A DNA stretch of 64,000 nucleotides from contig NZ_RDQM01000004.1 in the NCBI RefSeq assembly GCF_003703475.1, forward strand, positions 124,001-188,000. Direction: 5' to 3'. A program made the translations under genes and the position numbers. Below are positions 27,605 to 37,415 of this stretch, one piece after another. The notes beneath the pieces are model-generated. The model made no database searches, was not told where the DNA came from, and was given only the letters and a program-made list of their open reading frames with translations. Numbering within the stretch: the stretch's first letter is position 1; every line of letters starts with the position of its first letter. The stretch comes from Allofranklinella schreckenbergeri. Lineage in GTDB: Bacteria > Pseudomonadota > Gammaproteobacteria > Burkholderiales > Burkholderiaceae_C.

Positions 27605-27879
27605 CTAGAGCGTGTTATGCACTTTTCGCCCCCCGCGAGAGCGTCCCGGCGTGTGCAGTGCAAGGCGCCGTCCCCGCCGCAGCCTGGCGGGCTGCAAGGG
27701 GGCGGCAACGCCGCAATGCGCATGCCGGGGCGCTTCTCCCTTCGGGCTGGCCCCAAAACCATGCACTCGCCGCGTTGGCCCGCTTGCCAAGGCAGCCAGC
27801 CTTGGCGGCGCGCGCCTCCTTGCGATTACACGGTTTTGGGGCCAGCGCGGGGGTGCGCAAAGTGCATAACACGCTCTAG
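27605..27879. mobile_element. MITE-like element, 275 bp, with inverted ends
   Basis: Both ends begin CTAGAGCGTGTTATGCACTT reading inwards, and the match continues to about 32 bases with two or three differences. Flanking copies of GGAGAGGG at 27597-27604 and 27880-27887 look like an 8-bp target duplication. Inside is a second stem made by GCTGGCCCCAAAACC and its complement GGTTTTGGGGCCAGC. There is no transposase frame, so movement would need an enzyme supplied elsewhere. The CTAG at each edge could instead be read as a 4-bp target repeat of an IS5-type element. Short frames inside are artefacts. Confidence 0.75.
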
Positions 27880-27979
27880 GGAGAGGGTGTGCGCCCGGCA
27901 GGGCGCTTGGCTTCAAAACCTGCGCATGGCACAAGCTGGCGAAGCGCGGCCAGCAGGCTTGCCCAAATCACCAAAAACC

Positions 27980-28052
27980 CAAATCAAAGGAAAATCAACT
28001 TCAACACCAAATTGCCAAAACAAGCAATTTTTATTTACCATTGATTTCTAAA
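27980..28052 (-). repeat. Palindromic intergenic element, copy H
   Basis: Arms CCAAATCAAAGGAAAAT and ATTTACCATTGATTT; the minus-strand core is GCTTGTTTTGGCAATTTGG. It lies ten bases after the mutL stop, in its sense. Confidence 0.85.
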
Positions 28053-28062
28053 TTAGAAAGCC

Positions 28063-30105
28063 TCACTGCCCGCGCAAAAACAGCTTGTCCAGCTCGCCCA
28101 TGCTCACTTGCCGCCAGGTGGGGCGACCGTGGTTGCATTGATCGGCGCGGGGGGTGGCTTCCATCTGGCGCAAGAGCGCGTTCATTTCTTCCACGGTGAG
28201 TTGGCGGTTGGCCCGCACCGAGCCGTGGCAGGCCATGGTCGCCAGCACTTCGTCGCGCGCGCGTTGCAGCACGGTGCTGTGCTCGTGCTGGGCCAGCTCG
28301 GCCAGCACGGCGCGCGCCAGCTCGGCCGGGTCGGCCTGGCGCAGCTCGCTGGGCACGCTGCGCACGGCCAGCTTGAGCGCGGCCAGCGGCGTGACTTCCA
28401 GCCCCAGGCGCAACAGCGTTTCGGCGTGGCGCTCGGCGGTGGCGACTTCCAGCGCCGTGGCGGCAAAGGCGGCGGGGATGAGCAGCGGCTGGCTGGGCAG
28501 GCTGGCGTGGTGCATGAGGTTTTTCAGCCGTTCATAGACGATGCGCTCATGCGCCGCGTGCATGTCCACCACCACCAGGCCGTGGCGGTTTTGCGCCAGG
28601 ATGTACACGCCGTGCAATTGCGCCAGGGCGCGGCCCAGCGGCCAGTCGTCAGCGGTGGCAGGGGACTCGGCAGGCGCGGCAGCCGATGCGGGCGCAAAAG
28701 CAGGCGCAAAGGCAGCCACGTTCTCGCACGCCTGCGGCCACTCGGGCGGCTCCAGCGGCGGATAGGGCTTCTTACTGCTGGCCGCGCCGCCCTCGGGGGC
28801 GTTGGCGGCCGGGCCATCTGCGGGGGCCGCCTCCAGCGGATGGCCCCAAAGGGCTTCGAGCGTGCGGCGGGTGCGCTCCACGTCAGCGGCGAAGTGCAGG
28901 CGCTGCTGGGCGGCGCGGTTGTGCCAGTTCCCCAGCACCGCGCCGGGCGCGGGCGCGGCGCTGCCGCCGGGTGCCATAGCAGCCACCTCCCCAGCGCCTG
29001 CCTCGCCAATCGCCCCCCCTTCGCCCTGCTCCGCGCGCGAAGGGGCCAGGGCGCGCTCCAGCGCGTGGCGCACGGCGGCATGCACCAGGCGGCTGTCGCG
29101 AAAGCGCACTTCGATCTTGGTGGGGTGCACGTTCACATCCACCTGGTACGGGTCGATCTCGATGTAGAGCACATACACGGGCTGGCGCTGGCCGTGCAGC
29201 ACATCCTCATAGGCCGAGCGCGCGGCGTGGGCGATGGTTTTCTCGCGCACGTAGCGGCCGTTGACAAAGCTGTACTGCGCATCGGCGCGCGTGCGCGACC
29301 AAGTGGGCATGCCCGCGCGCCCGTACACGCGCACGCCCAATTCCTCGTGCCGCACGGGCACGGAATGGGCGATGAACTCGGCCCCCATCACATCGGCAAT
29401 GCGGCGCTGCCATTGCGCATCGTCCACTTCGCGAAAGCCTGCGGCGGCATCGGTTGCAGCCGCTTCGGCGACTTCGGCCGCCGCCGCGGCACTGCGCCAT
29501 TGGTGGTGCAGCTTGCCGCCGTGCCAGATGGCAAAGCCCACATCGGGCCGCGCCAGCGCGTGGCGACGCACGGCCTCCACGCAGTGGGCCAGCTCGGTGG
29601 CTTCGGATTTCAAAAACTTGCGCCGCGCGGGGGTGGCGAAAAACAGCTCTTGCACGTCCACCGTCGTGCCCACGGCGCGCGCAGCCGGGCCGATTTCGCC
29701 GCTGCCCGCATCGAGCAGCAAGGCCGCTGGCGCATCGGCCGTGCGCGTGGTCAGGCGCAGCTCGGCCACCGAGGCAATAGCCGCCAGCGCCTCGCCGCGA
29801 AAGCCCATGGTGGTGACCGACTCCAGATCGTCCAGCGAGCGGATTTTGCTGGTCGCATGGCGGCGCACGGCCAGCGGCAAATCGGCCTGGGCGATGCCGC
29901 GGCCGTTGTCCTCCACCACGATTTGGCGGATGCCGCCGGCCAGCAGCCGCAACTGGATTTCGCCCGCGCCCGCGTCCAGCGCGTTATCGAGCAACTCGCG
30001 CACCACGGAGGCCGGCCGCTCCACCACCTCGCCAGCGGCAATTTGGCTGATGAGGGTGTCGGGCAGGGCCTGGATGGGCTGGGAAAAAGTCAAAGGGATT
30101 CGCAC
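28063..30105 (-). CDS. mutL: DNA mismatch repair protein MutL
   Basis: Couples MutS mismatch recognition to strand incision. The 680-residue protein has the GHKL ATPase domain at about 1-330 with IAAGEVVERPASVVRELLDN, DNGRGI, TSKI and MGFRGEALAAI. A Pro/Ala/Glu-rich linker follows, then the C-terminal domain. There, VVDMHAAHERIVYERL keeps the endonuclease pattern DxHAxxExxxxE with Met in place of Gln, and CNHGRPTW matches the second metal site, so it probably nicks DNA itself. I chose GTG at 30105 (VRIPLTFSQPIQALP), which begins just before the conserved domain. No MutH gene is in the window. Confidence 0.93.
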   Translation of the reverse strand: MRIPLTFSQPIQALPDTLISQIAAGEVVERPASVVRELLDNALDAGAGEIQLRLLAGGIRQIVVEDNGRGIAQADLPLAVRRHATSKIRSLDDLESVTTMGFRGEALAAIASVAELRLTTRTADAPAALLLDAGSGEIGPAARAVGTTVDVQELFFATPARRKFLKSEATELAHCVEAVRRHALARPDVGFAIWHGGKLHHQWRSAAAAAEVAEAAATDAAAGFREVDDAQWQRRIADVMGAEFIAHSVPVRHEELGVRVYGRAGMPTWSRTRADAQYSFVNGRYVREKTIAHAARSAYEDVLHGQRQPVYVLYIEIDPYQVDVNVHPTKIEVRFRDSRLVHAAVRHALERALAPSRAEQGEGGAIGEAGAGEVAAMAPGGSAAPAPGAVLGNWHNRAAQQRLHFAADVERTRRTLEALWGHPLEAAPADGPAANAPEGGAASSKKPYPPLEPPEWPQACENVAAFAPAFAPASAAAPAESPATADDWPLGRALAQLHGVYILAQNRHGLVVVDMHAAHERIVYERLKNLMHHASLPSQPLLIPAAFAATALEVATAERHAETLLRLGLEVTPLAALKLAVRSVPSELRQADPAELARAVLAELAQHEHSTVLQRARDEVLATMACHGSVRANRQLTVEEMNALLRQMEATPRADQCNHGRPTWRQVSMGELDKLFLRGQ

Positions 30106-30209
30106 GGCCGAAATTGTAGGGCGGCCCCATCCGCCGCCCCGCCGCGCCAGCCGCGCCCTCCACGCAAGCCAGTACAATCGCGCGCTTGCCTTTCAGAAAC
30201 AGGCTTGGG

Positions 30210-30286
30210 GGGGCGTTAGCTCAGTTGGTCAGAGCAGAGGACTCATAATCCTTTGGTCGTTGGTTCAAGTCCAACACGCCCTACCA
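30210..30286 (+). tRNA. tRNA-Met (CAT anticodon)
   Basis: A complete 77-base cloverleaf: acceptor GGGGCGT with ACGCCCT, D arm GCTC/GAGC, anticodon stem GAGGA/TCCTT with loop CTCATAA, T arm GTTGG/CCAAC around TTCAAGT, and encoded CCA. CAT could also belong to the lysidine-modified Ile tRNA; elongator Met is more likely from the stem sequence. A terminator follows 26 bases later. Confidence 0.93.
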
Positions 30287-30311
30287 GAAACTCCCGCGAT
30301 CACAAAACACC

Positions 30312-30348
30312 AAGCACTTGCACCCACGGCGGGCGCAAGTGCTTTTTT
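30312..30348 (+). terminator. Intrinsic terminator after tRNA-Met
   Basis: AAGCACTTGC pairs with GCAAGTGCTT across a 13-base loop and runs into six T. Confidence 0.88.
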
Positions 30349-30378
30349 ACTGGGCGACACCCCCGCCCATCAAGTATT

Positions 30379-30456
30379 ATTTCAAAACAAAGGAAAACAA
30401 ATCACGCCATTTCGGCATGATGGATATGAATTTGATTTTCCCAATGATTGAAAAAC
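30379..30456 (+). repeat. Palindromic intergenic element, copy I
   Basis: Arms TTTCAAAACAAAGGAAAAC and TTTTCCCAATGATTGAAAA are imperfect complements. The plus-strand core is CATTTCGGCATGATGG. It follows the tRNA-Met terminator in the tRNA's sense and is convergent with the aldehyde dehydrogenase at 30524. Confidence 0.83.
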
Positions 30457-30473
30457 CCGCCGAAAGGCGGGTT
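30454..30473 (-). terminator. Intrinsic terminator of the aldehyde dehydrogenase gene
   Basis: On the minus strand, AACCCGCC-tttc-GGCGGGTT is followed by TTTTT; it lies 50 bases after the stop at 30524. Confidence 0.88.
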
Positions 30474-30523
30474 GGATTGCTTTCAGCAGACAGCTTGCGC
30501 GGCTGCGTCAAACGGTCAAAAGG

Positions 30524-32053
30524 TCAGAAAAAGCCCAGCTTGTTGGGGTCGTAGCTCACCAGCAGGCATTTGGTTTGCTGGTAGTTGGCCAGCGCTTTTT
30601 TGTGGGTTTCGCGGCCGATGCCCGATTGTTTGTAGCCACCAAAGGCGGCGTGGGCTGGGTAGATGTGGTAGCAGTTGGTCCACACCCGGCCGGCTTTGAT
30701 GGCGCGGCCCATTTTGTAGGCGGTGGTGCCGCTGCGGCTCCATACGCCTGCGCCCAGGCCATAGACGGTGTCGTTGGCGATGGCAATGGCTTCGTCCATG
30801 TCCTTGAAGGTGGTCAGCGCGGCCACGGGGCCGAAGATTTCCTCCTGGAAGATGCGCATTTCGTTCTTGCCCTGCATGATGGTGGGCTGAATGTAAAAGC
30901 CCTGGTCCAGCTCATGGCCCAAGGCGTTGCGCTCGCCGCCGATGAGGGCGGTGGCGCCTTCTTGCTTGCCCAGCTCGATGTATTTGAGGATTTTGTCCAT
31001 TTGCACCTGGGAGACTTGCGCGCCGACCATGGTGCTGACATCCAACGGGTGGCCGGTTTTGATTTTCTCCACGCGGGCGCGGGCTTTTTCGATGAAGCGC
31101 TCGGCGATCGATTCCTGCACCAGGATGCGCGAGGGGCAGGTGCAAATCTCGCCTTGATTGAGGGCGAACATGCTCAAGCCTTCCAGCGCCTTGTCGAGGA
31201 AGGCGTCGTCATGGTCCATCACATCGGCGAAGAAGATGTTGGGGCTTTTGCCGCCCAGCTCCACGGTGGAGGGGATGAGGCTGTCGGCAGCGGCGTGCAA
31301 GATGCGCTGGCCCACGGGGGTGGAGCCGGTGAAGGCGATTTTGGCGATGCGGCGGTTGGTAGCCAGCGCTTCGCCGGCCTCTTTGCCAAAGCCGTTGACG
31401 ATGTTGACCACGCCCGGCGGGATCAAGTCGCCAATGGTTTCCATCAGCACCATGATGGAGGCAGGCGTTTGCTCGGCGGGCTTCATCACCACCGAGCAGC
31501 CCGCTGCCAGCGCGGGGGCGAGCTTCCAGGCGGCCATCAGCAGCGGGAAGTTCCAGGGGATGATTTGCCCGACGACGCCAATAGGCTCCTGGAAGTGATA
31601 CGCGACAGTGGTTTCGTCGATTTCGGAGATGGCGCCCTCCTCGGCGCGGATGCAGCCGGCGAAGTAGCGGAAGTGGTCCACGGCCAGCGGCAAGTCGGCG
31701 GCCATGGTTTCGCGCAGGGGCTTGCCGTTGTCGATGGTTTCGGCCACGGCGAGTTTGAGCAGGTTTTGCTCAATGCGGTCGGCGATTTTGAGCAGCAGGT
31801 TGGAGCGCTCGGTGGGCGAGGTTTTGCCCCATTTTTCCTGCGCGGCGTGGGCGGCGTCCAGGGCGCGCTCGACGTCTTCGGCGTCCGATTGCGCCACTTT
31901 GGTGAACACCTGACCGGTGATGGGCGAGAGGTTTTCAAAATACCGCCCGGCCGAGGGCGCGACCCATTTGCCGCCGATGTAGTTCTCGTACTGCGGCTTG
32001 AAGGGGAAGGCCAGGTCGAGGTTGAAACGCTTGAGGTCAAAAGGCTCTGCCAT
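30524..32053 (-). CDS. NAD-dependent acetaldehyde-type aldehyde dehydrogenase
   Basis: A 509-residue aldehyde dehydrogenase of the AldB/ExaC/AcoD branch, which oxidises acetaldehyde and related short aldehydes. Seen are [20 protein letters not shown], the catalytic base in [14 protein letters not shown], the catalytic Cys in [11 protein letters not shown], and the branch-typical C-terminal [19 protein letters not shown] and [21 protein letters not shown] precedes the ATG at 32053. It has a good terminator and is divergent from the riboswitch-ahcY unit, sharing a 420-base regulatory gap. Confidence 0.92.
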   Translation of the reverse strand: MAEPFDLKRFNLDLAFPFKPQYENYIGGKWVAPSAGRYFENLSPITGQVFTKVAQSDAEDVERALDAAHAAQEKWGKTSPTERSNLLLKIADRIEQNLLKLAVAETIDNGKPLRETMAADLPLAVDHFRYFAGCIRAEEGAISEIDETTVAYHFQEPIGVVGQIIPWNFPLLMAAWKLAPALAAGCSVVMKPAEQTPASIMVLMETIGDLIPPGVVNIVNGFGKEAGEALATNRRIAKIAFTGSTPVGQRILHAAADSLIPSTVELGGKSPNIFFADVMDHDDAFLDKALEGLSMFALNQGEICTCPSRILVQESIAERFIEKARARVEKIKTGHPLDVSTMVGAQVSQVQMDKILKYIELGKQEGATALIGGERNALGHELDQGFYIQPTIMQGKNEMRIFQEEIFGPVAALTTFKDMDEAIAIANDTVYGLGAGVWSRSGTTAYKMGRAIKAGRVWTNCYHIYPAHAAFGGYKQSGIGRETHKKALANYQQTKCLLVSYDPNKLGFF

Positions 32054-32222
32054 GGTGTGTCTCCTTGAAATTTCCTTGAAAGAAAGGGCCTGCAAGCGCG
32101 CCCGAGCGCGCCCGTTTGCACCTGTTTGCGCCGGCTTGCAGGCCGCGCCATTGAACTGCACTTGCCTGCCAGCCACAAGCAGGGGAAACACGCACGGCGC
32201 TGCGGCACACGCACGGCGTCCC

Positions 32223-32228
32223 TATAAT
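32223..32228 (+). promoter_or_regulatory. Putative -10 box of the ahcY promoter
   Basis: A perfect TATAAT lies about 13 bases upstream of the riboswitch. No convincing -35 is visible at the right distance. Confidence 0.6.
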
Positions 32229-32238
32229 CGCCGCGCTT

Positions 32239-32345
32239 TTCCGAGGAGCGTTGCAGCAGGGCCTATGCCAGCACCTGCCAGGCTCGGATCTCCACTTCAG
32301 CGCCTTGTGTTTTTTGCAGGCGCGCCACTCGCAACGACGCTCATC
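32239..32345 (+). promoter_or_regulatory. S-adenosylhomocysteine riboswitch
   Basis: Binds S-adenosylhomocysteine and turns on ahcY. The conserved 5' block CCGAGGAGCGTTGCAGC, the middle GCCAGGCTCGGA and the 3' block GCAACGACGCTCATC match the class consensus. P1 pairs GAGCGTTGC (32246-32254) with GCAACGACGCTC (32331-32342), and the pseudoknot pairs CCGAG (32241-32245) with CTCGG (32283-32287). It starts just after a TATAAT box and lies 130 bases before the ahcY start, the usual place for this riboswitch in Burkholderiales. Confidence 0.93.
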
Positions 32346-32476
32346 CGCCTGCTGGTGTTCTGGGTGGGTGGGCCTGGGCCTGATGGAACTGCCCTGCCCC
32401 GTCGTTGGCTCATGCCTTGGGCCTCCCCGGCCATGCAGGCGGCTTTTGTCCAACTGCCATGAACTGGAGCTTTTTC

Positions 32477-33928
<1,452 letters not shown>

Positions 33929-33963
33929 CGACCGTGGCGGCCTCAGCCGGGGTTGCCCAAAAC

Positions 33964-34037
33964 CACAAACCAAAGGAAAATTAAAATTCCAAAAAACATG
34001 CCAAAACAGGAATATTTTATTTCCTTTGATTTGTAAA
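33964..34037 (-). repeat. Palindromic intergenic element, copy J
   Basis: Nearly perfect 26-base arms: ACAAACCAAAGGAAAA on the left and TTCCTTTGATTTGT on the right. The minus-strand core is CCTGTTTTGGCATG. Unlike most copies it reads against both neighbouring genes, and it ends two bases before the start codon at 34040. Confidence 0.9.
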
Positions 34038-34039
34038 AT

Positions 34040-34669
34040 ATGGAGCAAACCAGCATGCGACGCCCGCCCTCGCGCCTTATGCCGCCCCGCGACAGCAGAC
34101 CCAGCCCAACAGCAGGCGAGCAACTGCGCTTCGCCTTGTCCATCGCCCTGCTGGCAGGCGCGGCACTTGCCCTGCTGTGGATCTGGCTGCAAGCGGCATG
34201 GAAGTCGCCTGTGTCCACCCTGCTCGCCACCGCCTTGCTCGCCGCCGCGTTCGCCTGGTTGTATCGCCGCGTCAATCAGGAAACCCAACAGCAGCGGCAA
34301 CGCCTGCAAGCCCTGGCGCAGCGCCGCTGCGGCCAAAGCATTTGCCAATTCGCCCGCCAGGCCAACTGCCGCCAGCACGATCCGTGGGTCGTGCGCGCGG
34401 TGTACGAAGAACTGGCCCACGCCGCAGGGGCATTGAGCGGCAGCGCCCAGCCCCTGCCCCTGCCCCTGCCCGTGCATTGGGACGACAACCTGACAAAGAC
34501 GCTGTACCTCGATGGCGACGCCCTGGATATGGACATCGCCCCCGAAATCGCCCGCCGCGCGGGCCGTTGCATCAAAAACACCCGGCACAACCCCTGGTAC
34601 GGCAAAGTCCGCACCGCAGGCGATTTGGTGCAATTTTTCAATGCCCAGCCGCGCGTAACACGCGCCTGA
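34040..34669 (+). CDS. Hypothetical membrane protein
   Basis: A 209-residue protein of unknown function. A basic, Pro-rich N-terminus is followed by two adjacent membrane segments at about 30-50 and 56-75. The rest is a soluble C-terminal region with four cysteines near CGQSICQFARQANC and an acidic YLDGDALDMDIAPE. No family is recognised. The start ATG at 34040 directly abuts palindromic element J, with no clear ribosome-binding site; ATGs at 34055 or 34079 are possible. It is 33 bases upstream of arsC. Confidence 0.65.
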   Translation: MEQTSMRRPPSRLMPPRDSRPSPTAGEQLRFALSIALLAGAALALLWIWLQAAWKSPVSTLLATALLAAAFAWLYRRVNQETQQQRQRLQALAQRRCGQSICQFARQANCRQHDPWVVRAVYEELAHAAGALSGSAQPLPLPLPVHWDDNLTKTLYLDGDALDMDIAPEIARRAGRCIKNTRHNPWYGKVRTAGDLVQFFNAQPRVTRA

Positions 34670-34702
34670 AAGCGGCCTGTCCCCCACCACCTCAACACCT
34701 GT

Positions 34703-35044
34703 ATGCAAGCCACCCTCTACCACAACCCCCGTTGCAGCACCTCGCGCAACACCCTGGCGCTGCTGCGCGAGCGCGGCATTGAGCCGCGCATCGTCCACTA
34801 CCTGGAAGAGCCCCTGACGCGCGAAGCCATCGCCCAGCTCATCGCCGCCAGCGGCCTGAGCGCGCGCCAGGCCATCCGCGAAAAAGAAGAGCTGTTCCAA
34901 ACCCTGGGCCTGGCCCAGGCCAGCGACGAAGCCCTGCTCGACGCCATGGCCGCACACCCACGCCTGCTCAATCGCCCCTTCGTCGTCACCGAACGCGGCG
35001 CCCGCCTGGCCAGGCCGGTGGAAAAGGTGCTGGAGATTCTCTGA
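34703..35044 (+). CDS. arsC: Arsenate reductase, glutaredoxin-type ArsC family
   Basis: Reduces arsenate to arsenite using glutathione and glutaredoxin. The 113-residue protein has the active-site loop HNPRCSTSRNTL with Cys11, and conserved arginines in SARQAIREKE, LNRPFVVTERGARLARP. It closely follows a hypothetical membrane gene, and no arsR, arsB or acr3 gene is nearby, so a resistance role is not certain; some homologues are stress proteins. Confidence 0.88.
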   Translation: MQATLYHNPRCSTSRNTLALLRERGIEPRIVHYLEEPLTREAIAQLIAASGLSARQAIREKEELFQTLGLAQASDEALLDAMAAHPRLLNRPFVVTERGARLARPVEKVLEIL

Positions 35045-35140
35045 CTCGCCCATCCGCCGCATGCGCCGCCCCGGCAAAAGCGCCTCGCATAAGGTGAACA
35101 GGCCCTACAATCGCGCGCTTTGACGCTCGCGTCCCCCCAA

Positions 35141-35215
35141 GTCCCGATAGTTCAATGGATAGAACACAGACCTCCTAAGTCTGGGATACAGGTTCGATTC
35201 CTGTTCGGGGCACCA
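35141..35215 (+). tRNA. tRNA-Arg (CCT anticodon)
   Basis: Complete 75-base cloverleaf: acceptor GTCCCGA with TCGGGGC, D arm GTTC/GAAC, anticodon stem CAGAC/GTCTG with CCT in the loop, T arm ACAGG/CCTGT around TTCGATT, and encoded CCA. It lies about 100 bases after arsC. Confidence 0.95.
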
Positions 35216-35224
35216 AGCGCTTTC

Positions 35225-35263
35225 AAAAGCCGCCAGAGGAAAACATGCCTGGCGGCTTTTTTC
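35225..35263 (+). terminator. Intrinsic terminator after tRNA-Arg
   Basis: AAAAGCCGCCAG pairs with CTGGCGGCTTTT across a 12-base loop and is followed by further T. Confidence 0.9.
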
Positions 35264-35409
35264 ATGCAAATCAATAAGTGGCAAACCAAATAAGTAAAAG
35301 CCCTGTTGATGGCCCAAGCCGTGATCAGCGAGCATGTCAAAACACGCTGCCTGCGCTTTGATGCACAGGGCATCAGCGCCGAGTCAAACGATCTACAAGG
35401 AGGCTATCC

Positions 35410-36165
35410 ATGCCACTGTCCCCCCCCTTGCCGTGGGCTGAAATGGTGGCGGTTTTTTCCGCCGTCGCGGTTGCTTACGTGATTTTTGGCATTGCAGGAT
35501 TTGGCACGGCGCTGATAGCCAGTCCGATATTGGCCAATTTCATGCCTGTCTCACATATCGTGCCGCTGCTGGCTTTGCTGGATATGTTTGCGGCATTAAG
35601 CCATATTGCCAAAGATGGACGCCACGCTGATACTTCCGAATTAAAACGGCTGGTGCCCTTCATGGTGATCGGGAGTGTGATTGGCGTGGCCATTTTGCTG
35701 AAAACACGGCCGGACTTTCTTTTGTTGGCTTTAGCCGTGTTTGTGATCGGTTATGCGCTGTATGCACTCAGCGGATTTCGCGCCCGGCAGTCCTTCGCAG
35801 CTTCTGCGGCAAAACCTTTTGGCTTGATTGGAGGGGTATTCAGCGCTTTATTCGGCAGCGGTGGCTTTATTTATGCGCTTTATTTATCCGGCCGCATAGA
35901 ACAGAAAGAGAAGTTTCGCGTTACCCAGTCCACCTTGATTGGCTTGAGCACCTTAACGCGGGTGGTGTTTTTCACTATTTCCGGGGTTTATATGAATACC
36001 GCGATTTGGACGATGGCCTTGATATTGGCCCCGGCCATGATTTTCGGTGTTTTTCTGGGGCGGCATATTACCTTGCGCCTCACGCGCGAGCAGTTCATGC
36101 GGGTGATTCATATGGTGGTTTTGTGCTCCGGCGTTTTCTTGCTGATTCGGTATTTCAATCTTTGA
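35410..36165 (+). CDS. TauE/SafE-family membrane permease
   Basis: A 251-residue integral membrane protein of the TauE/SafE family, thought to export sulfite, sulfoacetate or other organosulfur anions. About seven to eight membrane segments are visible. The family features are FGIAGFGTALIASPIL near the N-terminus and FGLIGGVFSALFGSGGFIY in the middle. AAGGAGG lies before the ATG. Wobble positions are clearly more AT-rich than in neighbouring genes and it sits directly behind a tRNA gene, both consistent with acquisition by transfer, though that is inference. Element K follows 72 bases later. Confidence 0.88.
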   Translation: MPLSPPLPWAEMVAVFSAVAVAYVIFGIAGFGTALIASPILANFMPVSHIVPLLALLDMFAALSHIAKDGRHADTSELKRLVPFMVIGSVIGVAILLKTRPDFLLLALAVFVIGYALYALSGFRARQSFAASAAKPFGLIGGVFSALFGSGGFIYALYLSGRIEQKEKFRVTQSTLIGLSTLTRVVFFTISGVYMNTAIWTMALILAPAMIFGVFLGRHITLRLTREQFMRVIHMVVLCSGVFLLIRYFNL

Positions 36166-36237
36166 TGGCACCGAGGGATGCCAGGCGCGGCCTGCGCTGC
36201 TTCGCTTCCCGCAAAGGCTCTGCCAAAAGCCATTTAT

Positions 36238-36313
36238 TTCAATTCAATAGGAAAATAAATTGACTTGTTTCGGCATGATGGTCAATACATCAATTTTCCC
36301 CCATGATTGAAAA
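36238..36313 (+). repeat. Palindromic intergenic element, copy K
   Basis: Arms TTTCAATTCAATAGGAAAAT and ATTTTCCCCCATGATTGAAA; the plus-strand core is CTTGTTTCGGCATGATGG. It reads in the sense of the permease gene and is convergent with the GNAT gene at 36327. Confidence 0.88.
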
Positions 36314-36326
36314 ATAAGCCAAACCC

Positions 36327-36830
36327 TCAAAAATCCGCCTTCAGGAAGAAGGCCTTGGGGTAAGGGTTGTAGTAATAGGGATCGATTTCTTCAAAGCCCA
36401 AGCCTTCGTAAAGGGCGCGGGCGGCGTCCATTTCGTCGAGGGTGTCGAGCAGGATGCAGGAGTAGCCCGCCAGCTCGGCCGCTTCCATCGTGGCTTCGGC
36501 CAGCATGCGCCCCAGGCCGAAGCCGCGAAAGGGTTTGCGCACGTACAGGCGCTTCATCTCGCTGGCGTTGGGGTAGTCGCAGGCTGCCAGGGGGCGCATG
36601 GCGCAGCAGCCTGCGAGCAGGTTGTCCACAAAGGCCAGCATGACGCAGCCTGTGGGCGCGGCGTAGTCGCCAGGCAGTGCGGCCAGTTCTTGCTCAAAGT
36701 CTTGAAAGTCCAGCGAGATGGGCAGGCTTTGGGCGTATTCCGCAAACAGCTCACGCACTTGCGCGAAGTCTTGTGCGCTGTGCGCGGGGCGGATGAGGAT
36801 TTCGGGGGTTGGCTCCATGGTGGGTGGCAA
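36327..36830 (-). CDS. GNAT-family N-acetyltransferase
   Basis: An acyl-CoA-dependent acetyltransferase of 167 residues. The GNAT core is visible: a first strand EILIRPAHSAQDFAQVRELF, then the acetyl-CoA loop EMKRLYVRKPFRGFGLGRML (R/Q-x-x-G-x-G form), and ILLDTLDEMDAARALYEGLGF. The substrate is unknown. Its start lies 17 bases from the stop of the thioredoxin-like gene upstream, so the two are probably cotranscribed. Confidence 0.88.
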   Translation of the reverse strand: MPPTMEPTPEILIRPAHSAQDFAQVRELFAEYAQSLPISLDFQDFEQELAALPGDYAAPTGCVMLAFVDNLLAGCCAMRPLAACDYPNASEMKRLYVRKPFRGFGLGRMLAEATMEAAELAGYSCILLDTLDEMDAARALYEGLGFEEIDPYYYNPYPKAFFLKADF

Positions 36831-36847
36831 GAAGGGGGAAGGCGGGT

Positions 36848-37399
36848 TCAGGCGGGTTGCTCCAGCAGGCGCTCAATGGCGCGCTGCAACTGGGCCATAT
36901 CGGGCGGGCCGATATAGCGCTGGGCAATGTGCCCTTGGCGGTTGAGCAGATAGCTGGTGGGGGTGACGTGCACCGGCCCCCAGGCGCGAGCGGCCTCGCC
37001 CGTGGCATCCAGGGCGACGGCAAAGGGCAGTTGGCGGCTGCGGGCGAAGTTGAGCACGTATTCGGGCCGGTCGTAAGGCATGGCGACGGCCAGGACGCCA
37101 AAGCCGCGCGCCTGGTAGCGGGCGTGGATTTGCGCCAGGGCAGGCATTTCGGCTACGCAGGCGGCGCAACTGGTGGCCCAGAAGTTGACGAGCAGCACTT
37201 GGCCGCGCCATTGGGCGGTGTTTTTTTGCGTGCCGTCGAGCAACAAGAATGCGGTGTTGGGCGCTGGCTCGAGCTTGCGGCCCCACCACCACAGGGCCGC
37301 GCCGCAGGCCAGCGCCACCACCAGCGCAGCCAGCAGCGCCTGGGTCGCGGCGGGCCTGCGCGGGGCGCGCGGCGATGAGGCCGGATGGGAAGAAGGCAT
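36848..37399 (-). CDS. TlpA/ResA-like thioredoxin-fold protein
   Basis: A membrane-anchored periplasmic thiol-disulfide oxidoreductase of 183 residues. A signal anchor spans about 20-38. The thioredoxin fold contains NFWATSCAACVAEMPAL, with Cys78 and Cys81 in CAAC, and the cis-Pro loop VTPTSYLLNRQGHI near 143. Such proteins reduce apocytochrome c or copper-site cysteines, but no partner is nearby. It lies 16 bases after the alpha-2-macroglobulin gene and before a GNAT gene in the same direction. Confidence 0.88.
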   Translation of the reverse strand: MPSSHPASSPRAPRRPAATQALLAALVVALACGAALWWWGRKLEPAPNTAFLLLDGTQKNTAQWRGQVLLVNFWATSCAACVAEMPALAQIHARYQARGFGVLAVAMPYDRPEYVLNFARSRQLPFAVALDATGEAARAWGPVHVTPTSYLLNRQGHIAQRYIGPPDMAQLQRAIERLLEQPA

Positions 37400-37415
37400 A
37401 ACGAGAAGGCTGTTG

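Noticed and set aside
27612-27872. Several short frames on both strands inside the MITE-like element
   Set aside because: They arise from the palindrome itself, start inside the inverted ends and have no ribosome-binding site.
30210-30286. tRNA with CAT anticodon as tRNA-Ile2
   Set aside because: Possible because CAT can carry lysidine, but the acceptor and anticodon stems fit elongator Met better; left as a caveat.
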